This document shows, piece after piece, positions 23,793 to 34,884 of a DNA stretch of 41,567 nucleotides. Position 1 is the stretch's first letter; every line of letters begins with the position of its first letter. The position numbers and the translations under genes are program-made. The notes beneath the pieces are model-generated. The model was not told the origin of the DNA and did not search any database. It saw nothing but the letters and a program-made list of their open reading frames with translations. This stretch comes from Rhodoferax sp. (GTDB lineage: Bacteria > Pseudomonadota > Gammaproteobacteria > Burkholderiales > Burkholderiaceae_C): contig NZ_JANXUQ010000261.1 in assembly GCF_025356155.1 (NCBI RefSeq), forward strand, positions 1-41,567, given 5' to 3'.

Positions 23793-25058
23793 ATGAAAAA
23801 ATCCCTATGGAGCCGTGCAGCAGCGGTATTGGTTGGTACAGGCATCAGCTTTGCGGTGTATGCACAGCAAGAGGTCAAGATCGGTGTGATCTACCCGCTG
23901 ACCGGCCCTGGTGCCGCGGTGGGCGCTGAACTGCGCAATGCGCTGGAGCTGGCAGCCGACGTCATAAACAACGGCGCACCCGGCATTGCCGATCTTCCAT
24001 TTTCCGCAGGCAAGGGTTTGCCCGGTCTGAAGGGCGCCAAGATCAAACTGATTTTTGCCGACCACCAAGCCAACCCCCAAATCGGCGCGACTGAGGCCGA
24101 GCGGTTGATTACGCAAGAAAAAGTGGTGGCTATCGTCGGTGCCTACAACAGCGCGGTCACTGCGACCGCCAGCCAGGTGGCAGAGCGCGCCGGTATCCCT
24201 TTCCTGAACCCTGAGTCGTCGTCTGCTTCGCTGACACAGCGCAACTTCAAATGGTTCTTCCGCACCACGCCGCATGACGATCTGTTTGTGCACAACGCCT
24301 TCGAATTTCTGAAAGAGCTGGAAGCCAAGAAGGGCATCAAACCCAAGACGGTGGCGTCGCTGAATGAAAACGGCTTGTGGGGTTCAGAGACGACCAAGTT
24401 GCAAACAAAGCTGGCGGCAGAGTTTGGCCAAAATCTGGTGAAGCAGGTGTCGTATGCGGCCAAGACCACACAGCTCACCTCTGAAGTGCAGACTCTGAAG
24501 GCGGCCAACCCTAACCTGTTGTTGCAGTCGTCGTACACAGCAGACGCCATCATGTCCATCAAGACGTATAAGGAATTGGGCTTCTTGCCCGACATGATCC
24601 TGGCCAACAACGCCGGCTTTACCGACACCGACTTCATCAAGACCCTGGGCAAGGATGCAGACTTCATCATCACCCGCGAAGTCTGGGCACTGGATCTGGC
24701 TGCACGCAACCCGCTGATCAAGCAGGTCAATGATTTGTACAACGCAAAGTACAAGATCAACTTCACCGGCAACAGCTCGCGCACCTTCACCGGCTTGATG
24801 GTCATGGCCGATGCGATCAACCGCGCTGGCTCCACCGACCCAGAAGCCATCCGCAAGGCCCTGACCGAGACCAATATCCGCGCCGACAACCTGATCATGC
24901 CGTGGAAGGGTGTGAAGTTTGACGCCACCGGCCAGAACACCTTGGGCCGCGGCATCCTGGTGCAGATCATCGACGGCAAGTACAACACCGTATGGCCCTT
25001 CAACATGGCTGCCAAAGAAGTGGTGTGGCCCATGCCCAAGTGGGACCAACGCAAGTAA
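23793..25058 (+). CDS. ABC transporter substrate-binding protein, LivK/HAAT type
   Basis: A 421-aa periplasmic receptor of the hydrophobic/branched-chain amino acid and amide transporter class. Sec signal M-K-K-S-L-W-S-R-A-A-A-V to about V-Y-A-Q-Q. The mature part starts V-K-I-G-V-I-Y-P-L-T-G-P-G-A-A-V-G and contains the ligand-region segment V-G-A-Y-N-S-A-V-T-A-T-A-S and I-P-F-L-N-P-E-S-S-S-A-S-L. AAGGAG lies 7 nt before ATG 23793. It heads the livHMGF genes. Relatives bind branched-chain amino acids, urea, amides or aromatic acids; here the neighbouring oxoprolinase suggests a cyclic amide or glutamate derivative. Confidence 0.93.
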   Translation: MKKSLWSRAAAVLVGTGISFAVYAQQEVKIGVIYPLTGPGAAVGAELRNALELAADVINNGAPGIADLPFSAGKGLPGLKGAKIKLIFADHQANPQIGATEAERLITQEKVVAIVGAYNSAVTATASQVAERAGIPFLNPESSSASLTQRNFKWFFRTTPHDDLFVHNAFEFLKELEAKKGIKPKTVASLNENGLWGSETTKLQTKLAAEFGQNLVKQVSYAAKTTQLTSEVQTLKAANPNLLLQSSYTADAIMSIKTYKELGFLPDMILANNAGFTDTDFIKTLGKDADFIITREVWALDLAARNPLIKQVNDLYNAKYKINFTGNSSRTFTGLMVMADAINRAGSTDPEAIRKALTETNIRADNLIMPWKGVKFDATGQNTLGRGILVQIIDGKYNTVWPFNMAAKEVVWPMPKWDQRK

Positions 25059-25095
25059 GCGCAAGTCTTAGAACCGACTCTTAAGAGACATCTCC

Positions 25096-25962
25096 ATGAC
25101 AACCGAAATTCTGTTGCAGACACTCGCATCGGGTGTGCTGATTGGCTTGATTTACGCGCTGGTTGCCATCGGCCTGACCATGATTTTTGGAGTCATGGAC
25201 ATTGTGAACTTTGCCCACGGCGAGTTCCTGATGCTGGGCATGTATTCGAGCTTCTGGCTGTTTTCGCTGTACGCGCTGGACCCGCTGTTGACGCTTCCGT
25301 TAACCATGCTGATGCTGTTTGCCTTTGGTGTGCTGCTGTACAAACTGGTCATCGTGCGCATCATGCAGGCACCGATGTTGTCGCAGATTTTCACGACCTT
25401 TGGCATCATGATTCTGCTGCGCGGCCTGGCCCAGTTTTTCTGGAAACCTGACTTCCGCTCCATTGAAAATTCCGCCGTCAGTGGCGCGGTCAAGCTGTTT
25501 GATATCCAGCTTGGCAAGCCGCAACTGGTGGCCGGTCTGGGTGCCATTGTGATCACTGGTTTGATTTACTTCTTCCTGAACAAGACCCGCCTGGGCGCCG
25601 CGCTGGAAGCCACGGCATCGGACAAGGAAGCCGCCCGTTTGATGGGTATTGATTCGCACAAGATGTTCTCGCTGGCCTGGGGCATCGGTGCCGCCTGTGC
25701 CGGTGCAGCGGGTGTGTTGTTGTCCACCTTCTTCCCCATTTTTCCTGACGTGGGTGCCAACTTTATTCTGCTGGCCTTTGTGGTCGTCAACCTGGGCGGC
25801 TTTGGCAGCGTCACCGGTGCCTTCTGGGCCGGCATCCTGGTTGGTGTGATCGAGGTCATGGGTGGCCTGCTGTTGGGCCCCCAATACAAGACCGCCATCG
25901 TGCTGGTGGTGTTCCTGGGTGTGCTGATGTTCCGTCCCCAAGGCCTGATGGGCAAGGCGTAA
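25096..25962 (+). CDS. ABC transporter permease, LivH type
   Basis: A 288-aa inner-membrane permease with about eight hydrophobic segments. Hallmark sequences are G-V-L-I-G-L-I-Y-A-L-V-A-I-G-L-T-M-I-F-G-V and N-F-A-H-G-E-F-L-M-L-G at the start, A-L-E-A-T-A-S-D-K-E-A-A-R-L-M-G-I as the EAA-like coupling loop, and V-V-N-L-G-G-F-G-S-V-T-G-A. It pairs with the LivM-type permease 6 bp downstream to form the translocation channel. Confidence 0.95.
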   Translation: MTTEILLQTLASGVLIGLIYALVAIGLTMIFGVMDIVNFAHGEFLMLGMYSSFWLFSLYALDPLLTLPLTMLMLFAFGVLLYKLVIVRIMQAPMLSQIFTTFGIMILLRGLAQFFWKPDFRSIENSAVSGAVKLFDIQLGKPQLVAGLGAIVITGLIYFFLNKTRLGAALEATASDKEAARLMGIDSHKMFSLAWGIGAACAGAAGVLLSTFFPIFPDVGANFILLAFVVVNLGGFGSVTGAFWAGILVGVIEVMGGLLLGPQYKTAIVLVVFLGVLMFRPQGLMGKA

Positions 25963-25967
25963 CGAAT

Positions 25968-26984
25968 ATGAAAAATACTCTTATTGCAATCGCGGCCCTC
26001 GTGCTGGCCCTGGTGCTGCCGATGGTGGTGGACTCTTCCCACCTGAACATGGTCATCCTGGTGCTGATGGCCGCCCAACTGGGCGTGGCCTGGAACATGG
26101 TGGGCGGTTACGCCGGCCAGGTGTCGCTGGGGCATGCCGCATTTGTGGGCCTGGGTGCTTACACGTCCACCTTGCTGCTGATCAAGTTCGGCATCAATCC
26201 CTGGATCGGTGTGGTGGCCGGTGGCTGTGTCGCCGCGCTGCTTAGCCTGGCATTTGGCTGGTCGTGCTTTAGGCTCAAGGGCCACTACTTCGCAATGGCC
26301 ACGATTGCCGTGGCTGAACTGGTGCAAATCTTCTTCACCGAATGGGAATACGGCGGCACCGCGGTGGGCCTGTATGTGCCCATGGACCACCAAGGCTGGT
26401 TGTGGATGAACTTTGCGACCAAGCTGCCGTATTACTGGCTGGCACTGGGCCTGTTGCTGATCACGCTGGCCGCCAATTTGTGGATTGAGCGCAGCTACCT
26501 GGGCTACTACTTCCGTGCTATCAAGGACGAACCTGACGCCGCACGCAGCGTGGGTGTCAACATCGCCCGCTACAAACAGATCGCCCTGTCGCTGAGCGCC
26601 TTCTTCTCCGCCATGGGTGGCAGCCTGTATGCGCAGAAAGAGCTGTACATCGACCCCAACTCGGTACTGTCCACCGCGCTGTCGATCAAGATGGCCTTGG
26701 TCGCCATCCTGGGTGGTGTGGGCACGCTGTTTGGCCCCGTTTTGGGCTCGGTGGTGTTGACCAGTATTGAAGAGTTCACCCGCATCCTGTTTGGTGGCAC
26801 CGGCCGCGGCACCGATGTGATCATTTACGCCACCATGATCATCGTGATCGCCGTCTTCTACCCAACGGGCCTTCTGGGCTGGTTCCGCAGTTTCAAGGAG
26901 CGGGGTGCGGCGCGTGCCGATGCATCGCGGCAGTTGGCTGCACATGCAGCGTCCCAAGCGCCCAAGCAAGGAGAAGTGTCATGA
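25968..26984 (+). CDS. ABC transporter permease, LivM type
   Basis: A 338-aa second permease with about ten hydrophobic segments. Family motifs are A-W-N-M-V-G-G-Y-A-G-Q-V-S-L-G-H-A-A-F, G-L-Y-V-P-M-D and the coupling loop Y-Y-F-R-A-I-K-D-E-P-D-A-A-R-S-V-G-V. An Ala/Gln-rich cytoplasmic tail ends Q-G-E-V-S. Its stop overlaps the livG start (ATGA, 26981-26984). Confidence 0.95.
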   Translation: MKNTLIAIAALVLALVLPMVVDSSHLNMVILVLMAAQLGVAWNMVGGYAGQVSLGHAAFVGLGAYTSTLLLIKFGINPWIGVVAGGCVAALLSLAFGWSCFRLKGHYFAMATIAVAELVQIFFTEWEYGGTAVGLYVPMDHQGWLWMNFATKLPYYWLALGLLLITLAANLWIERSYLGYYFRAIKDEPDAARSVGVNIARYKQIALSLSAFFSAMGGSLYAQKELYIDPNSVLSTALSIKMALVAILGGVGTLFGPVLGSVVLTSIEEFTRILFGGTGRGTDVIIYATMIIVIAVFYPTGLLGWFRSFKERGAARADASRQLAAHAASQAPKQGEVS

Positions 26985-27691
26985 GCTTGCTGCAAGTCAA
27001 AAACGTCAGCAAACAGTTCGGTGGCCTCACTGCCAACCAAGACGTGTCTTTCACGGTGGAGAAGGCCCAGGTAGTCGGTCTGATCGGCCCCAACGGCGCC
27101 GGCAAGACCACGATGTTCAACTGCGTGGCCGGATTCTTCGCCCCCACAGCGGGCACCATTCTGCTCAATGGTCGCAATATTGCCGGCCTGCCGCCCGAAG
27201 CTTGTGCCCGCGCGGGTGTGGCGCGCACCTTCCAGGTAGCGCGCACCTTCACCAGCATGACAGCGTGCGAGAACGTCATGACCGCCGCACTGCTGTTGCA
27301 GCACAACGTGGCCAAGGCCCGCGCCGCTGCCATGCAGTGGCTGGCCTTTGTCAACCTTCAGCAGTTTGCCGACAAGCCTGCTGGCAGCATGACCATCAGC
27401 GAGCAGCGGCGTCTGGCCGTGGCCCGCGCCATGGCGATTGAGCCCAGCATTTTGCTGATGGACGAGGTCATGGCGGGCCTGAACCCGTCTGAAGTACGTG
27501 AGGCGGTGGATGTGGTTTTGAAGATCCGTGCACGCGGCACGTCCTGCCTGATTGTGGAACACGTACTGGAGGGCATCATGCCCATCGCCGACAAGATTGT
27601 GGTACTGGACCGTGGCGTCAAGATCGCCGAGGGTACGCCGCAGCAGGTGTCGAATGACCCCACCGTCATCACCGCCTACCTGGGAGATTAA
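26981..27691 (+). CDS. ABC transporter ATP-binding protein, LivG type
   Basis: A 236-aa ATPase. Walker A is G-P-N-G-A-G-K-T-T (36-44), the Q-loop region is V-A-R-T-F-Q, and Walker B is I-L-L-M-D-E-V-M-A-G-L. The ABC signature is degenerate (M-T-I-S-E-Q-R-R-L instead of L-S-G-G-Q); I believe departures occur in LivG relatives, but this can be checked. The switch His is in I-V-E-H-V. The start overlaps the livM stop. It works as a heterodimer with LivF. Confidence 0.94.
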   Translation: MSLLQVKNVSKQFGGLTANQDVSFTVEKAQVVGLIGPNGAGKTTMFNCVAGFFAPTAGTILLNGRNIAGLPPEACARAGVARTFQVARTFTSMTACENVMTAALLLQHNVAKARAAAMQWLAFVNLQQFADKPAGSMTISEQRRLAVARAMAIEPSILLMDEVMAGLNPSEVREAVDVVLKIRARGTSCLIVEHVLEGIMPIADKIVVLDRGVKIAEGTPQQVSNDPTVITAYLGD

Positions 27692-27695
27692 GAGC

Positions 27696-28400
27696 ATGTT
27701 GGAAATCAAAAACCTCAAGGTCTGCTACGACGACGTGCTGGCCATCTCCGATGTCACACTGAAAGTGGAGACTGGCAAGATCGTGGCCCTGGTCGGCGGC
27801 AATGGCAACGGCAAATCCACTACGCTGCGTGCGGTGGCCGGGCTCAACCGTGCGGCGGCTGGCAGTATCCATTTCAACGGCGAGTCGATCCACGGCATCG
27901 CGGCCGACAAGCGTGTGCCGCTGGGCCTGTCCCTGGTGCCCGAGGGACGCCGCCTGTTCCCGCGGCTGACCGTGTTGCGTAACCTGGAGCTGGGTGCCTT
28001 CACCCGCAAGGACAAGCGCGAAGTGGCCAACAGCATTGAAGAAATGCTGGGCCTGTTCCCCATTTTGAAAGAGCGCGCCACGCAACTGGCCGGCACCATG
28101 AGCGGTGGCGAGCAGCAGATGCTGGCCATTGCCCGCGGCCTGATGGCACGGCCGAAACTCTTGATGCTGGACGAGCCCTCGTGGGGGATTGCGCCCAAGT
28201 TTGTCACCAAGGTGCTGGATGTCATCCAACAAGTCAACGCCACTGGCGTTTCTATTTTGCTGGTTGAGCAAAACCTGCAAAAGGCGCTCAACATCGCCCA
28301 CTATGGCTACGTCATCCAGACGGGCCGCATTGTCATGGAAGGCGCAGGGCAGACCCTGCTGCATGACGAGCACATCAAGAAGGCGTATCTGGGCCTCTAG
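27696..28400 (+). CDS. ABC transporter ATP-binding protein, LivF type
   Basis: A 234-aa ATPase starting M-L-E-I-K-N-L-K-V-C-Y. Walker A is G-G-N-G-N-G-K-S-T (36-44), slightly different from the usual G-x-N-G-A-G-K-T. The signature M-S-G-G-E-Q-Q-M-L is intact, Walker B is L-L-M-L-D-E-P-S and the switch His position is replaced in L-L-V-E-Q-N, as is normal for LivF. ATG 27696 begins 4 bp after livG. Confidence 0.94.
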   Translation: MLEIKNLKVCYDDVLAISDVTLKVETGKIVALVGGNGNGKSTTLRAVAGLNRAAAGSIHFNGESIHGIAADKRVPLGLSLVPEGRRLFPRLTVLRNLELGAFTRKDKREVANSIEEMLGLFPILKERATQLAGTMSGGEQQMLAIARGLMARPKLLMLDEPSWGIAPKFVTKVLDVIQQVNATGVSILLVEQNLQKALNIAHYGYVIQTGRIVMEGAGQTLLHDEHIKKAYLGL

Positions 28401-28424
28401 GCCTTGCCACTGCAGGAACTCATC

Positions 28425-29420
28425 ATGAAAACACTTTGGATCGCTGCGCTGTGCGCGGCAGGGCTGAGCTACGTCTCGACATTGCATGCACAGGCCAATA
28501 CCCAAGCTGGACAGGCGGTGTGGAAGATTGCAACCGGCTACCGTGCAGAGTCGTTTCACACCGAAAACCTGGTGCAGTTCGGGCGCGATGTAGAGGCAGC
28601 TACCAAGCGCCAACTCCATATTGAGGTGGTGCCCAACGGCGGCTTGTTCAAGCTGAACGACATCCGCCAAGCCGTGCAAGACGGCAAGGTGGAGGCGGGC
28701 GAGACCATCATGACCAGCATGGTGAAAGACATCCCTGTGGCTGGTGCTGACTCGATCCCCTTTGTCGTGGGGTCGTACAAACGTGCACAGCGCCTGTGGC
28801 AATTGCAGCGCCCGGGCATGGAGCGCGAATTTGCACAGCGCGGCATGAAGATTCTGTATGCCGTGCCCTGGCCACCGCAAGGCCTGTACACCACGCGGCC
28901 GGTCAGCACACTCACCGACTTCAAGAACATGAAGATGCGCACCTACAACCAGACCACGGTGCGTATTGCCGAGATGCTGGGCGCTACGCCGGTGGACGTG
29001 GCGATGGTGGACGTCGGCAAGGCGGTCAGCAGTGGCCGTATGGACACGATGATCACCTCGGCCGTGACGGGTGTCGAGAACAAGGTGTGGGGGCCGATCA
29101 AGTATTACTACGAGATCAATGCCTGGTATCCCAAGAACATCGTCTTCGTTAGCGCCAAGAGTTTTGAAGCCCTGGCGCCCGATGCCCAGGCCGCCGTGAT
29201 GAAGGTAGCGACCGACGCAGAAAACCGTGGCTGGATCACCAGCGAGGCCCTAGCCCAGACGTCGACCAGAGAGCTGCAGGCCAATGGCATCAAGGTGGAG
29301 CGCATCTCCACCGACCTGGAGACGGACTTCAAACGCCTGGGCGAGCGCTTCTCACGTGAATGGGTGCGCTCGGTAGGCCACCAGGCCAGCGACATCTTTG
29401 TTCCCTATTACTTCAACTAG
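28425..29420 (+). CDS. TRAP-type substrate-binding protein (DctP family), orphan no. 2
   Basis: A 331-aa periplasmic protein with signal [14 protein letters not shown] to about L-H-A-Q-A. The DctP core is [14 protein letters not shown] and [12 protein letters not shown]. It shares the general layout and several motifs with the binding protein at 22749 but is clearly diverged, so it is an old paralogue rather than a recent tandem copy. AGGA lies 8 nt before ATG 28425. It lies between livF and the oxoprolinase gene, again without DctQ/DctM. Confidence 0.9.
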   Translation: MKTLWIAALCAAGLSYVSTLHAQANTQAGQAVWKIATGYRAESFHTENLVQFGRDVEAATKRQLHIEVVPNGGLFKLNDIRQAVQDGKVEAGETIMTSMVKDIPVAGADSIPFVVGSYKRAQRLWQLQRPGMEREFAQRGMKILYAVPWPPQGLYTTRPVSTLTDFKNMKMRTYNQTTVRIAEMLGATPVDVAMVDVGKAVSSGRMDTMITSAVTGVENKVWGPIKYYYEINAWYPKNIVFVSAKSFEALAPDAQAAVMKVATDAENRGWITSEALAQTSTRELQANGIKVERISTDLETDFKRLGERFSREWVRSVGHQASDIFVPYYFN

Positions 29421-29458
29421 ACCTGCGTGTCATATTAAATCAAAAAAGGTTCAGCACC

Positions 29459-32400
29459 ATGCAAAACGGCAGCAACCCATTGGACTCCAAGCTTTGGCAA
29501 TTCTGGATCGACCGTGGCGGCACGTTCACCGACGTGGTGGGCAAGCGCCCCGACGGCACACTGGTCACCCACAAGCTGCTGAGCGAGAACCCCGAGCAGT
29601 ACAAGGACGCGGCCGTCGCCGGCATCCGCCATCTGCTGGGCCTCAAGAAAGGCGAGCCGGTGACACCCGACCGCGTGGCCTGCGTGAAGATGGGCACGAC
29701 CGTGGCTACCAACGCACTGCTGGAGCGCAAGGGTGAACCCACACTGCTGGTGACTACGCGCGGATTCCGCGATGCGCTACGCATTGCCTACCAAAACCGC
29801 CCGCGCATTTTTGACCGCAACATCCAGCTGCCCGAGCTGCTGTACAGCGCCGTGGTGGAAGCCCACGAACGCGTCGGTGCCCACGGCGACATGATCGAGC
29901 CGCTGAATGAGCCGCTATTAAAAGGAGAGCTTCTCGCCCAATACGGACGAGGGCTGCGCAGCGTTGCGATCATCTTCATGCACGGCTACCGCTACACCGC
30001 ACATGAACTGGCGGCCAAGCGCATGGCGCAGGAGATCGGCTTCACGCAGATCAGCACCTCGCACGAGACCAGCCCAATGATGAAGTTCGTCAGCCGGGGT
30101 GACACCACCGTGGTGGATGCTTACCTTTCGCCCATCCTGCGCCGCTATGTAGAGCAGGTGGCGGGCGAGATGCCGGGCGTCAAGCTGTTCTTCATGCAGT
30201 CCTCCGGCGGCTTGACCGATGCCCACAGCTTCCAGGGCAAGGACGCGATTTTGAGCGGCCCGGCTGGCGGCATCGTGGGCATGGCGCGCACGGCGGCCAT
30301 TGCCGGCATCCAGAAGACGATTGGTTTTGACATGGGTGGCACATCCACCGATGTGAGCCACTACGCCGGTGAATTCGAGCGCGAGTTCGAGACCCAGGTG
30401 GCCGGTGTGCGCATGCGTGCACCGATGATGAGCATCCACACCGTGGCGGCGGGTGGCGGGTCGTTGCTGGCATTCGATGGCTCGCGCTTCCGGGTCGGGC
30501 CGCAAAGCGCCGGTGCGAATCCCGGCCCTGCCAGCTACCGCCGCGGCGGCACGCTGGCCGTGACCGATGCGAATGTGATGCTGGGCAAGATACAGCCGCG
30601 TTATTTCCCCAAGGTGTTTGGCCCACAAGCCAATGAAGCCTTGAGCCTGGATGCGGTACAGACCCAGTTTGCGGATCTGGCCACACGCACCGGCTTGCCG
30701 GCTGAAGAAGTGGCCGAAGGTTTCATCAACATCGCCGTGCAGCAGATGGCCAATGCGATCAAGAAGATTTCGGTGGCGCGGGGTTATGACGTCACCGCTT
30801 ACACGCTGCAATGTTTCGGCGGCGCCGGTGGCCAGCACGCCTGCCTGGTGGCGGACGCGCTGGGTATGACCCGTGTATTTGTGCACCCGCTGGCCGGTGT
30901 GCTCAGTGCCTACGGCATGGGCCTGGCCGACCAGTCGGTGATACGCGAGCAGGCGATTGAGGTCCAACTCAGCCCCGCAGCCTTGCCCCACATTGCTACC
31001 AAGCTCGACGCCCTGGCCACCCAGGCAGAGGGTGAACTCACACGCCAGCAGGTCAACCACGGCGCCATCGCCACGCACTACCGCGTGCATGTGCGCTACG
31101 AAGGCAGCGATTCGGCTCTGGTGGTGCCGTACCCCGCTGGTGGCGCCGATGCGCAGGCTACGGTCGCCCTGATTGTGGCCAGCTTCGAGGCCGCCTACCG
31201 CCAGCGTTTTGCCTTCCTGATGGACGGCAAGGGTCTCATCGTGGAAGCAGTTTCAGTAGAGGCCGTGATTGCCGGTGACGCGCCCGAGGAGCCACGCCAC
31301 GCGGTGCACCCGCCGCGTGACCTGCAGGCCAGTGGCGCCGTGCGCGAACGGGTGCGCATGTACTCGGGTGGCCAATGGGTAGACGCATCGCTGGTGGTGC
31401 GCGAAGACATTCGCCCGGGCGACATCATCGACGGCCCGGCCATCATTGCCGAGAAGAACGCCACAACCGTGGTAGAGCCCGGCTGGCAGGCAACGCTTAC
31501 AGAGTTTGACCACCTAGCCCTCGTCCGCACTGAAAAGCGTGCTATCAAATTTGCAGTAGGCACGACGGTGGACCCGGTGCTGCTGGAGGTGTTCAACAAC
31601 CTGTTCATGAACATCGCCGAGCAGATGGGCCTGCAGTTGCAGAACACCGCCTACTCGGTCAACATCAAGGAGCGGCTGGACTTCAGCTGCGCACTGTTTG
31701 ATGCCACGGGCAATCTGATCGCCAACGCGCCGCATATGCCGGTGCATCTGGGTTCGATGGGTGAGAGCATCAAGACCGTGGTGCGGGACAACGCCGACAC
31801 CATGCAACCGGGTGACGTCTATGTGCTGAACGATCCCTACCATGGCGGCACACACTTGCCAGACATCACGGTCATCACGCCGGTGTACATGGATGGCAAG
31901 CCGACGTTCTACGTAGGCTCCCGCGGTCACCACGCCGATGTGGGCGGCACCACGCCGGGCTCCATGCCACCGTTCTCCACCCGCATTGAAGAGGAGGGCG
32001 TGCAGATCACCAACTTCAAGCTCGTAGACCGCGGCGTGCTGCGCGAGGCCGAAATGGTGGCGTTGCTCAGCAGCGGCGAATACCCGTCGCGCAACACGCA
32101 GCAAAACATGGCCGACCTGAACGCGCAGATCGCCGCCAACGAAAAAGGCGTGCAAGAGCTGCGCAAGATGGTGGAGCACTTTGGCCTGGATGTCGTGCAG
32201 GCCTATATGCGCCATGTGCAGGACAACGCTGAAGAGTCCGTGCGCCGCGTCATCACGCGCCTGAAGGACGGGGCGTTCACGCTGCCACTGGACAACGGCG
32301 CACAGATCCAGGTGGCGATACGTGTCAATGCCAAGGAGCGCAGCGCGGTGATTGATTTCACCGGCACATCGCCGCAGCAGATCAACAACTTCAACGCACC

Positions 32401-33127
32401 GACCGCGGTGTGTATGGCGGCGGTGCTGTACGTATTCCGCACGCTGGTGGATGACGACATTCCGCTCAATGCCGGTTGCCTCAAACCCTTGTACGTCATC
32501 ATCCCGCAGGGCTCCATGCTCAATCCGAATCCACCGGCGTCTGTGGTGGCGGGCAATGTGGAAACGTCGAGCTGTATCACCAATGCGCTGTATGGCGCGC
32601 TGGGTGTGATGGCAGGCAGCCAGTGCACGATGAACAACTTCACGTTTGGCAATGCGCGCTACCAGTATTACGAAACCATCTCGGGTGGCTCGGGTGCTGG
32701 CGCGCTGGTCAATGCCGCGGGTGAAACGGTAGGCGGTTTCAACGGCACCAGCGTTGTGCAAACCCACATGACGAATTCACGGCTGACGGACCCTGAAATC
32801 TTTGAGTTCCGCTTCCCGGTGCGGTTGGACAGTTATGAAATACGCGAAGGTTCGGGCGGAGCGGGCAAATGGCATGGTGGCAATGGCGGTGTACGGCGTG
32901 TGCGTTTCCTGGAGACAATGACGGCCAGCATTTTGTCCAATGGCCGCACCTATGGCGCATTCGGTATGGCCGGGGGGCAGCCTGGCGCGGTCGGTATCAA
33001 CCGCGTGTTGCGTGCGGATGGCAGTGTCGAGGAAATTGGACACATCGGCCAGGCCGAAATGCAGGCTGGTGATGTGTTTGAGATAACCACACCCGGTGGT
33101 GGTGGCTACGGCAGAAACGGTAGCTGA
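29459..33127 (+). CDS. 5-oxoprolinase / hydantoinase A-B fusion (ATP-dependent)
   Basis: A 1222-aa fused enzyme of the OPLAH family. It hydrolyses 5-oxo-L-proline with ATP to L-glutamate; related proteins act on hydantoins or N-methylhydantoin. Hydant_A_N starts at about 12 with [13 protein letters not shown], then [14 protein letters not shown]. The HyuA core has [12 protein letters not shown] and [10 protein letters not shown]. The HyuB half (about 700-1215) has [23 protein letters not shown] and a Gly-rich end T-P-G-G-G-G-Y-G. The opening [11 protein letters not shown] matches oxoprolinase better than hydantoinase. ATG 29459 has AAGG about 9 nt upstream. It is the catabolic centre of the operon and is cytoplasmic. 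Confidence 0.9.
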   Translation: MQNGSNPLDSKLWQFWIDRGGTFTDVVGKRPDGTLVTHKLLSENPEQYKDAAVAGIRHLLGLKKGEPVTPDRVACVKMGTTVATNALLERKGEPTLLVTTRGFRDALRIAYQNRPRIFDRNIQLPELLYSAVVEAHERVGAHGDMIEPLNEPLLKGELLAQYGRGLRSVAIIFMHGYRYTAHELAAKRMAQEIGFTQISTSHETSPMMKFVSRGDTTVVDAYLSPILRRYVEQVAGEMPGVKLFFMQSSGGLTDAHSFQGKDAILSGPAGGIVGMARTAAIAGIQKTIGFDMGGTSTDVSHYAGEFEREFETQVAGVRMRAPMMSIHTVAAGGGSLLAFDGSRFRVGPQSAGANPGPASYRRGGTLAVTDANVMLGKIQPRYFPKVFGPQANEALSLDAVQTQFADLATRTGLPAEEVAEGFINIAVQQMANAIKKISVARGYDVTAYTLQCFGGAGGQHACLVADALGMTRVFVHPLAGVLSAYGMGLADQSVIREQAIEVQLSPAALPHIATKLDALATQAEGELTRQQVNHGAIATHYRVHVRYEGSDSALVVPYPAGGADAQATVALIVASFEAAYRQRFAFLMDGKGLIVEAVSVEAVIAGDAPEEPRHAVHPPRDLQASGAVRERVRMYSGGQWVDASLVVREDIRPGDIIDGPAIIAEKNATTVVEPGWQATLTEFDHLALVRTEKRAIKFAVGTTVDPVLLEVFNNLFMNIAEQMGLQLQNTAYSVNIKERLDFSCALFDATGNLIANAPHMPVHLGSMGESIKTVVRDNADTMQPGDVYVLNDPYHGGTHLPDITVITPVYMDGKPTFYVGSRGHHADVGGTTPGSMPPFSTRIEEEGVQITNFKLVDRGVLREAEMVALLSSGEYPSRNTQQNMADLNAQIAANEKGVQELRKMVEHFGLDVVQAYMRHVQDNAEESVRRVITRLKDGAFTLPLDNGAQIQVAIRVNAKERSAVIDFTGTSPQQINNFNAPTAVCMAAVLYVFRTLVDDDIPLNAGCLKPLYVIIPQGSMLNPNPPASVVAGNVETSSCITNALYGALGVMAGSQCTMNNFTFGNARYQYYETISGGSGAGALVNAAGETVGGFNGTSVVQTHMTNSRLTDPEIFEFRFPVRLDSYEIREGSGGAGKWHGGNGGVRRVRFLETMTASILSNGRTYGAFGMAGGQPGAVGINRVLRADGSVEEIGHIGQAEMQAGDVFEITTPGGGGYGRNGS

Positions 33128-33175
33128 CACCTGCGTTTTTGACCCGCTTAACCCCTGCTGTCTAGGAGACACACC

Positions 33176-34816
33176 ATGCCTTTTAATTCCTGGATGCGCC
33201 GCTTCACGATCCGCTTTCGGATGTGGGCCACCGTGTGTGTGGTGGCGGCCTTGGTGTGCACACTGGGTGGCGCGGGGCTGTACGGCATGGCGCGCATCTA
33301 CGGCATGAGCGAGCAGTCCATGCACCAGTCCAATATGCTGGTGGGCCAGATGAATGCCTTGCGCACCGACATGAACATGGCGCGCCGACATGACAAGGAC
33401 ATGATCATCCAATACGAGAGTGCGGACGGCGTGAAGGCCGGGCTTGTTAAATGGCAGGCCAGCCTCAAGCATGCCGATGAAGCGGTGCTAGCGCTGCAGA
33501 ACGGCATGCAGGACGAGAACAAGACCAATGTGCAAAAGGTGTCGGAGGCGCTGCATGCGTACCGCGATTTGTTTCTGCCCATCGTGCGGCAATTGGAAGT
33601 ACAAGGTTATGACACGGCCACCATTGCCAACCGCCTGAGCGCCAAGGCGCTGGCGAAGTTTGACGAGGCCGAAGCTGCGTTAAACCTCGTGGACAACGCA
33701 CTGCGCCAGGATGTCGAACGCGCCGTGCAAGAGCAGGCTGCCTTGGTGCACCAGGTGGAGTTGTTGTTTGCCGTGGCGGTGGTGTTGGGCCTGTTGCTGG
33801 TGGTGCCGGCCACACTGGTGAACATGCGATCCATTTGCCAGCCGATCGACCGCGCGCTGCAGTTCTCGCACGCCATTGCACGGGGTGATCTGACCGACCA
33901 CGGGATCGACACCAGCGGCAATGACGAAGCGGCCGGTTTGTTGAAAGCGCTGGAAGCCATGCGTGTGTCGCTGGACCATGTGGTGGGCCAGGTGCGCAAT
34001 GCTACGGACAGTTTGTCGACCGCCAGCGCCGAGATCGCGTCGGGCAACCAGGATCTGAGCGTGCGCACCGAACAAACCGCCATCAACCTGCAGCACACGG
34101 CGTCCAGCATGGACCAGTTGACCCATGCGGTGCGCCAGTCGGCGGATGCATCGCAGCACGCCAACCAGTTGTCGTCATCGGCAGGCACGGTGGCAGCGCG
34201 CGGCGGGGCTGAGGTGTCGCAAGTGGTGCGCACCATGCAGGAGATCAATGCCAGTTCCAGGAAGATCAGCGAGATCATTGGTGTCATCGACGGCATCGCT
34301 TTCCAGACGAATATCCTGGCCTTGAATGCGGCAGTGGAAGCGGCAAGGGCGGGCGAACAGGGCCGTGGTTTTGCCGTGGTGGCCAGTGAGGTGCGCAGCC
34401 TGGCGGGCCGCAGTGCCGATGCAGCCAAGGAGATCAAAAAACTCATCGAGACGAGTGTGGAGCGTGTGGAAGCGGGCACCAAGCTGGTGGACAGCGCAGG
34501 CAAGACCATGGCCGAAATCGTGCATTCGGTGCAGCGGGTATCGGACATCATTGGTGAGATCACATCGGCATCGGCCGAGCAAAGCCATGGCATCGATGCG
34601 GTCAACACGTCGGTGGCCCAGCTCGACCAGATGACGCAGCAAAACGCGGCCTTGGTAGAAGAGTCCGCTGCCGCAGCAGAAAGCATGCGCGAGCAGACCG
34701 AGCGCATGGCCGAGGTCGTGGCCACGTTCAAACTCAGCGCGCGCATGGCCGAGCGAGGGGCGCCTCTGACAGCGCGCAGGGTCGTGCCAACAACCATGCG
34801 TTTGCGCGCGGCCTAG
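33176..34816 (+). CDS. Methyl-accepting chemotaxis protein
   Basis: A 546-aa chemoreceptor. TM1 is at about 17-38, followed by a periplasmic four-helix-bundle-like domain (39-190). TM2 is at about 197-220, HAMP at 221-272 with [10 protein letters not shown], and the signalling domain has the hairpin-tip sequence [33 protein letters not shown] (shown as motif only). No C-terminal NWETF-like pentapeptide is present, so methylation enzymes would be recruited otherwise. AGGAGA precedes ATG 33176, 48 bp after the oxoprolinase gene, so co-transcription is likely. It may sense the operon's substrate directly or through one of the orphan binding proteins. Confidence 0.94.
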   Translation: MPFNSWMRRFTIRFRMWATVCVVAALVCTLGGAGLYGMARIYGMSEQSMHQSNMLVGQMNALRTDMNMARRHDKDMIIQYESADGVKAGLVKWQASLKHADEAVLALQNGMQDENKTNVQKVSEALHAYRDLFLPIVRQLEVQGYDTATIANRLSAKALAKFDEAEAALNLVDNALRQDVERAVQEQAALVHQVELLFAVAVVLGLLLVVPATLVNMRSICQPIDRALQFSHAIARGDLTDHGIDTSGNDEAAGLLKALEAMRVSLDHVVGQVRNATDSLSTASAEIASGNQDLSVRTEQTAINLQHTASSMDQLTHAVRQSADASQHANQLSSSAGTVAARGGAEVSQVVRTMQEINASSRKISEIIGVIDGIAFQTNILALNAAVEAARAGEQGRGFAVVASEVRSLAGRSADAAKEIKKLIETSVERVEAGTKLVDSAGKTMAEIVHSVQRVSDIIGEITSASAEQSHGIDAVNTSVAQLDQMTQQNAALVEESAAAAESMREQTERMAEVVATFKLSARMAERGAPLTARRVVPTTMRLRAA

Positions 34817-34884
34817 CTGCACGGGCAGCGAAGCCCAACGGCCTGTGCTGTAGCGCATGGCCCATCACAAAATGGAGAATCACC

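Noticed and set aside
29360..29458. In-frame upstream extension of the oxoprolinase
   Set aside because: Those codons overlap the end of the second DctP gene in another frame and lack similarity to oxoprolinases; ATG 29459 has an RBS.
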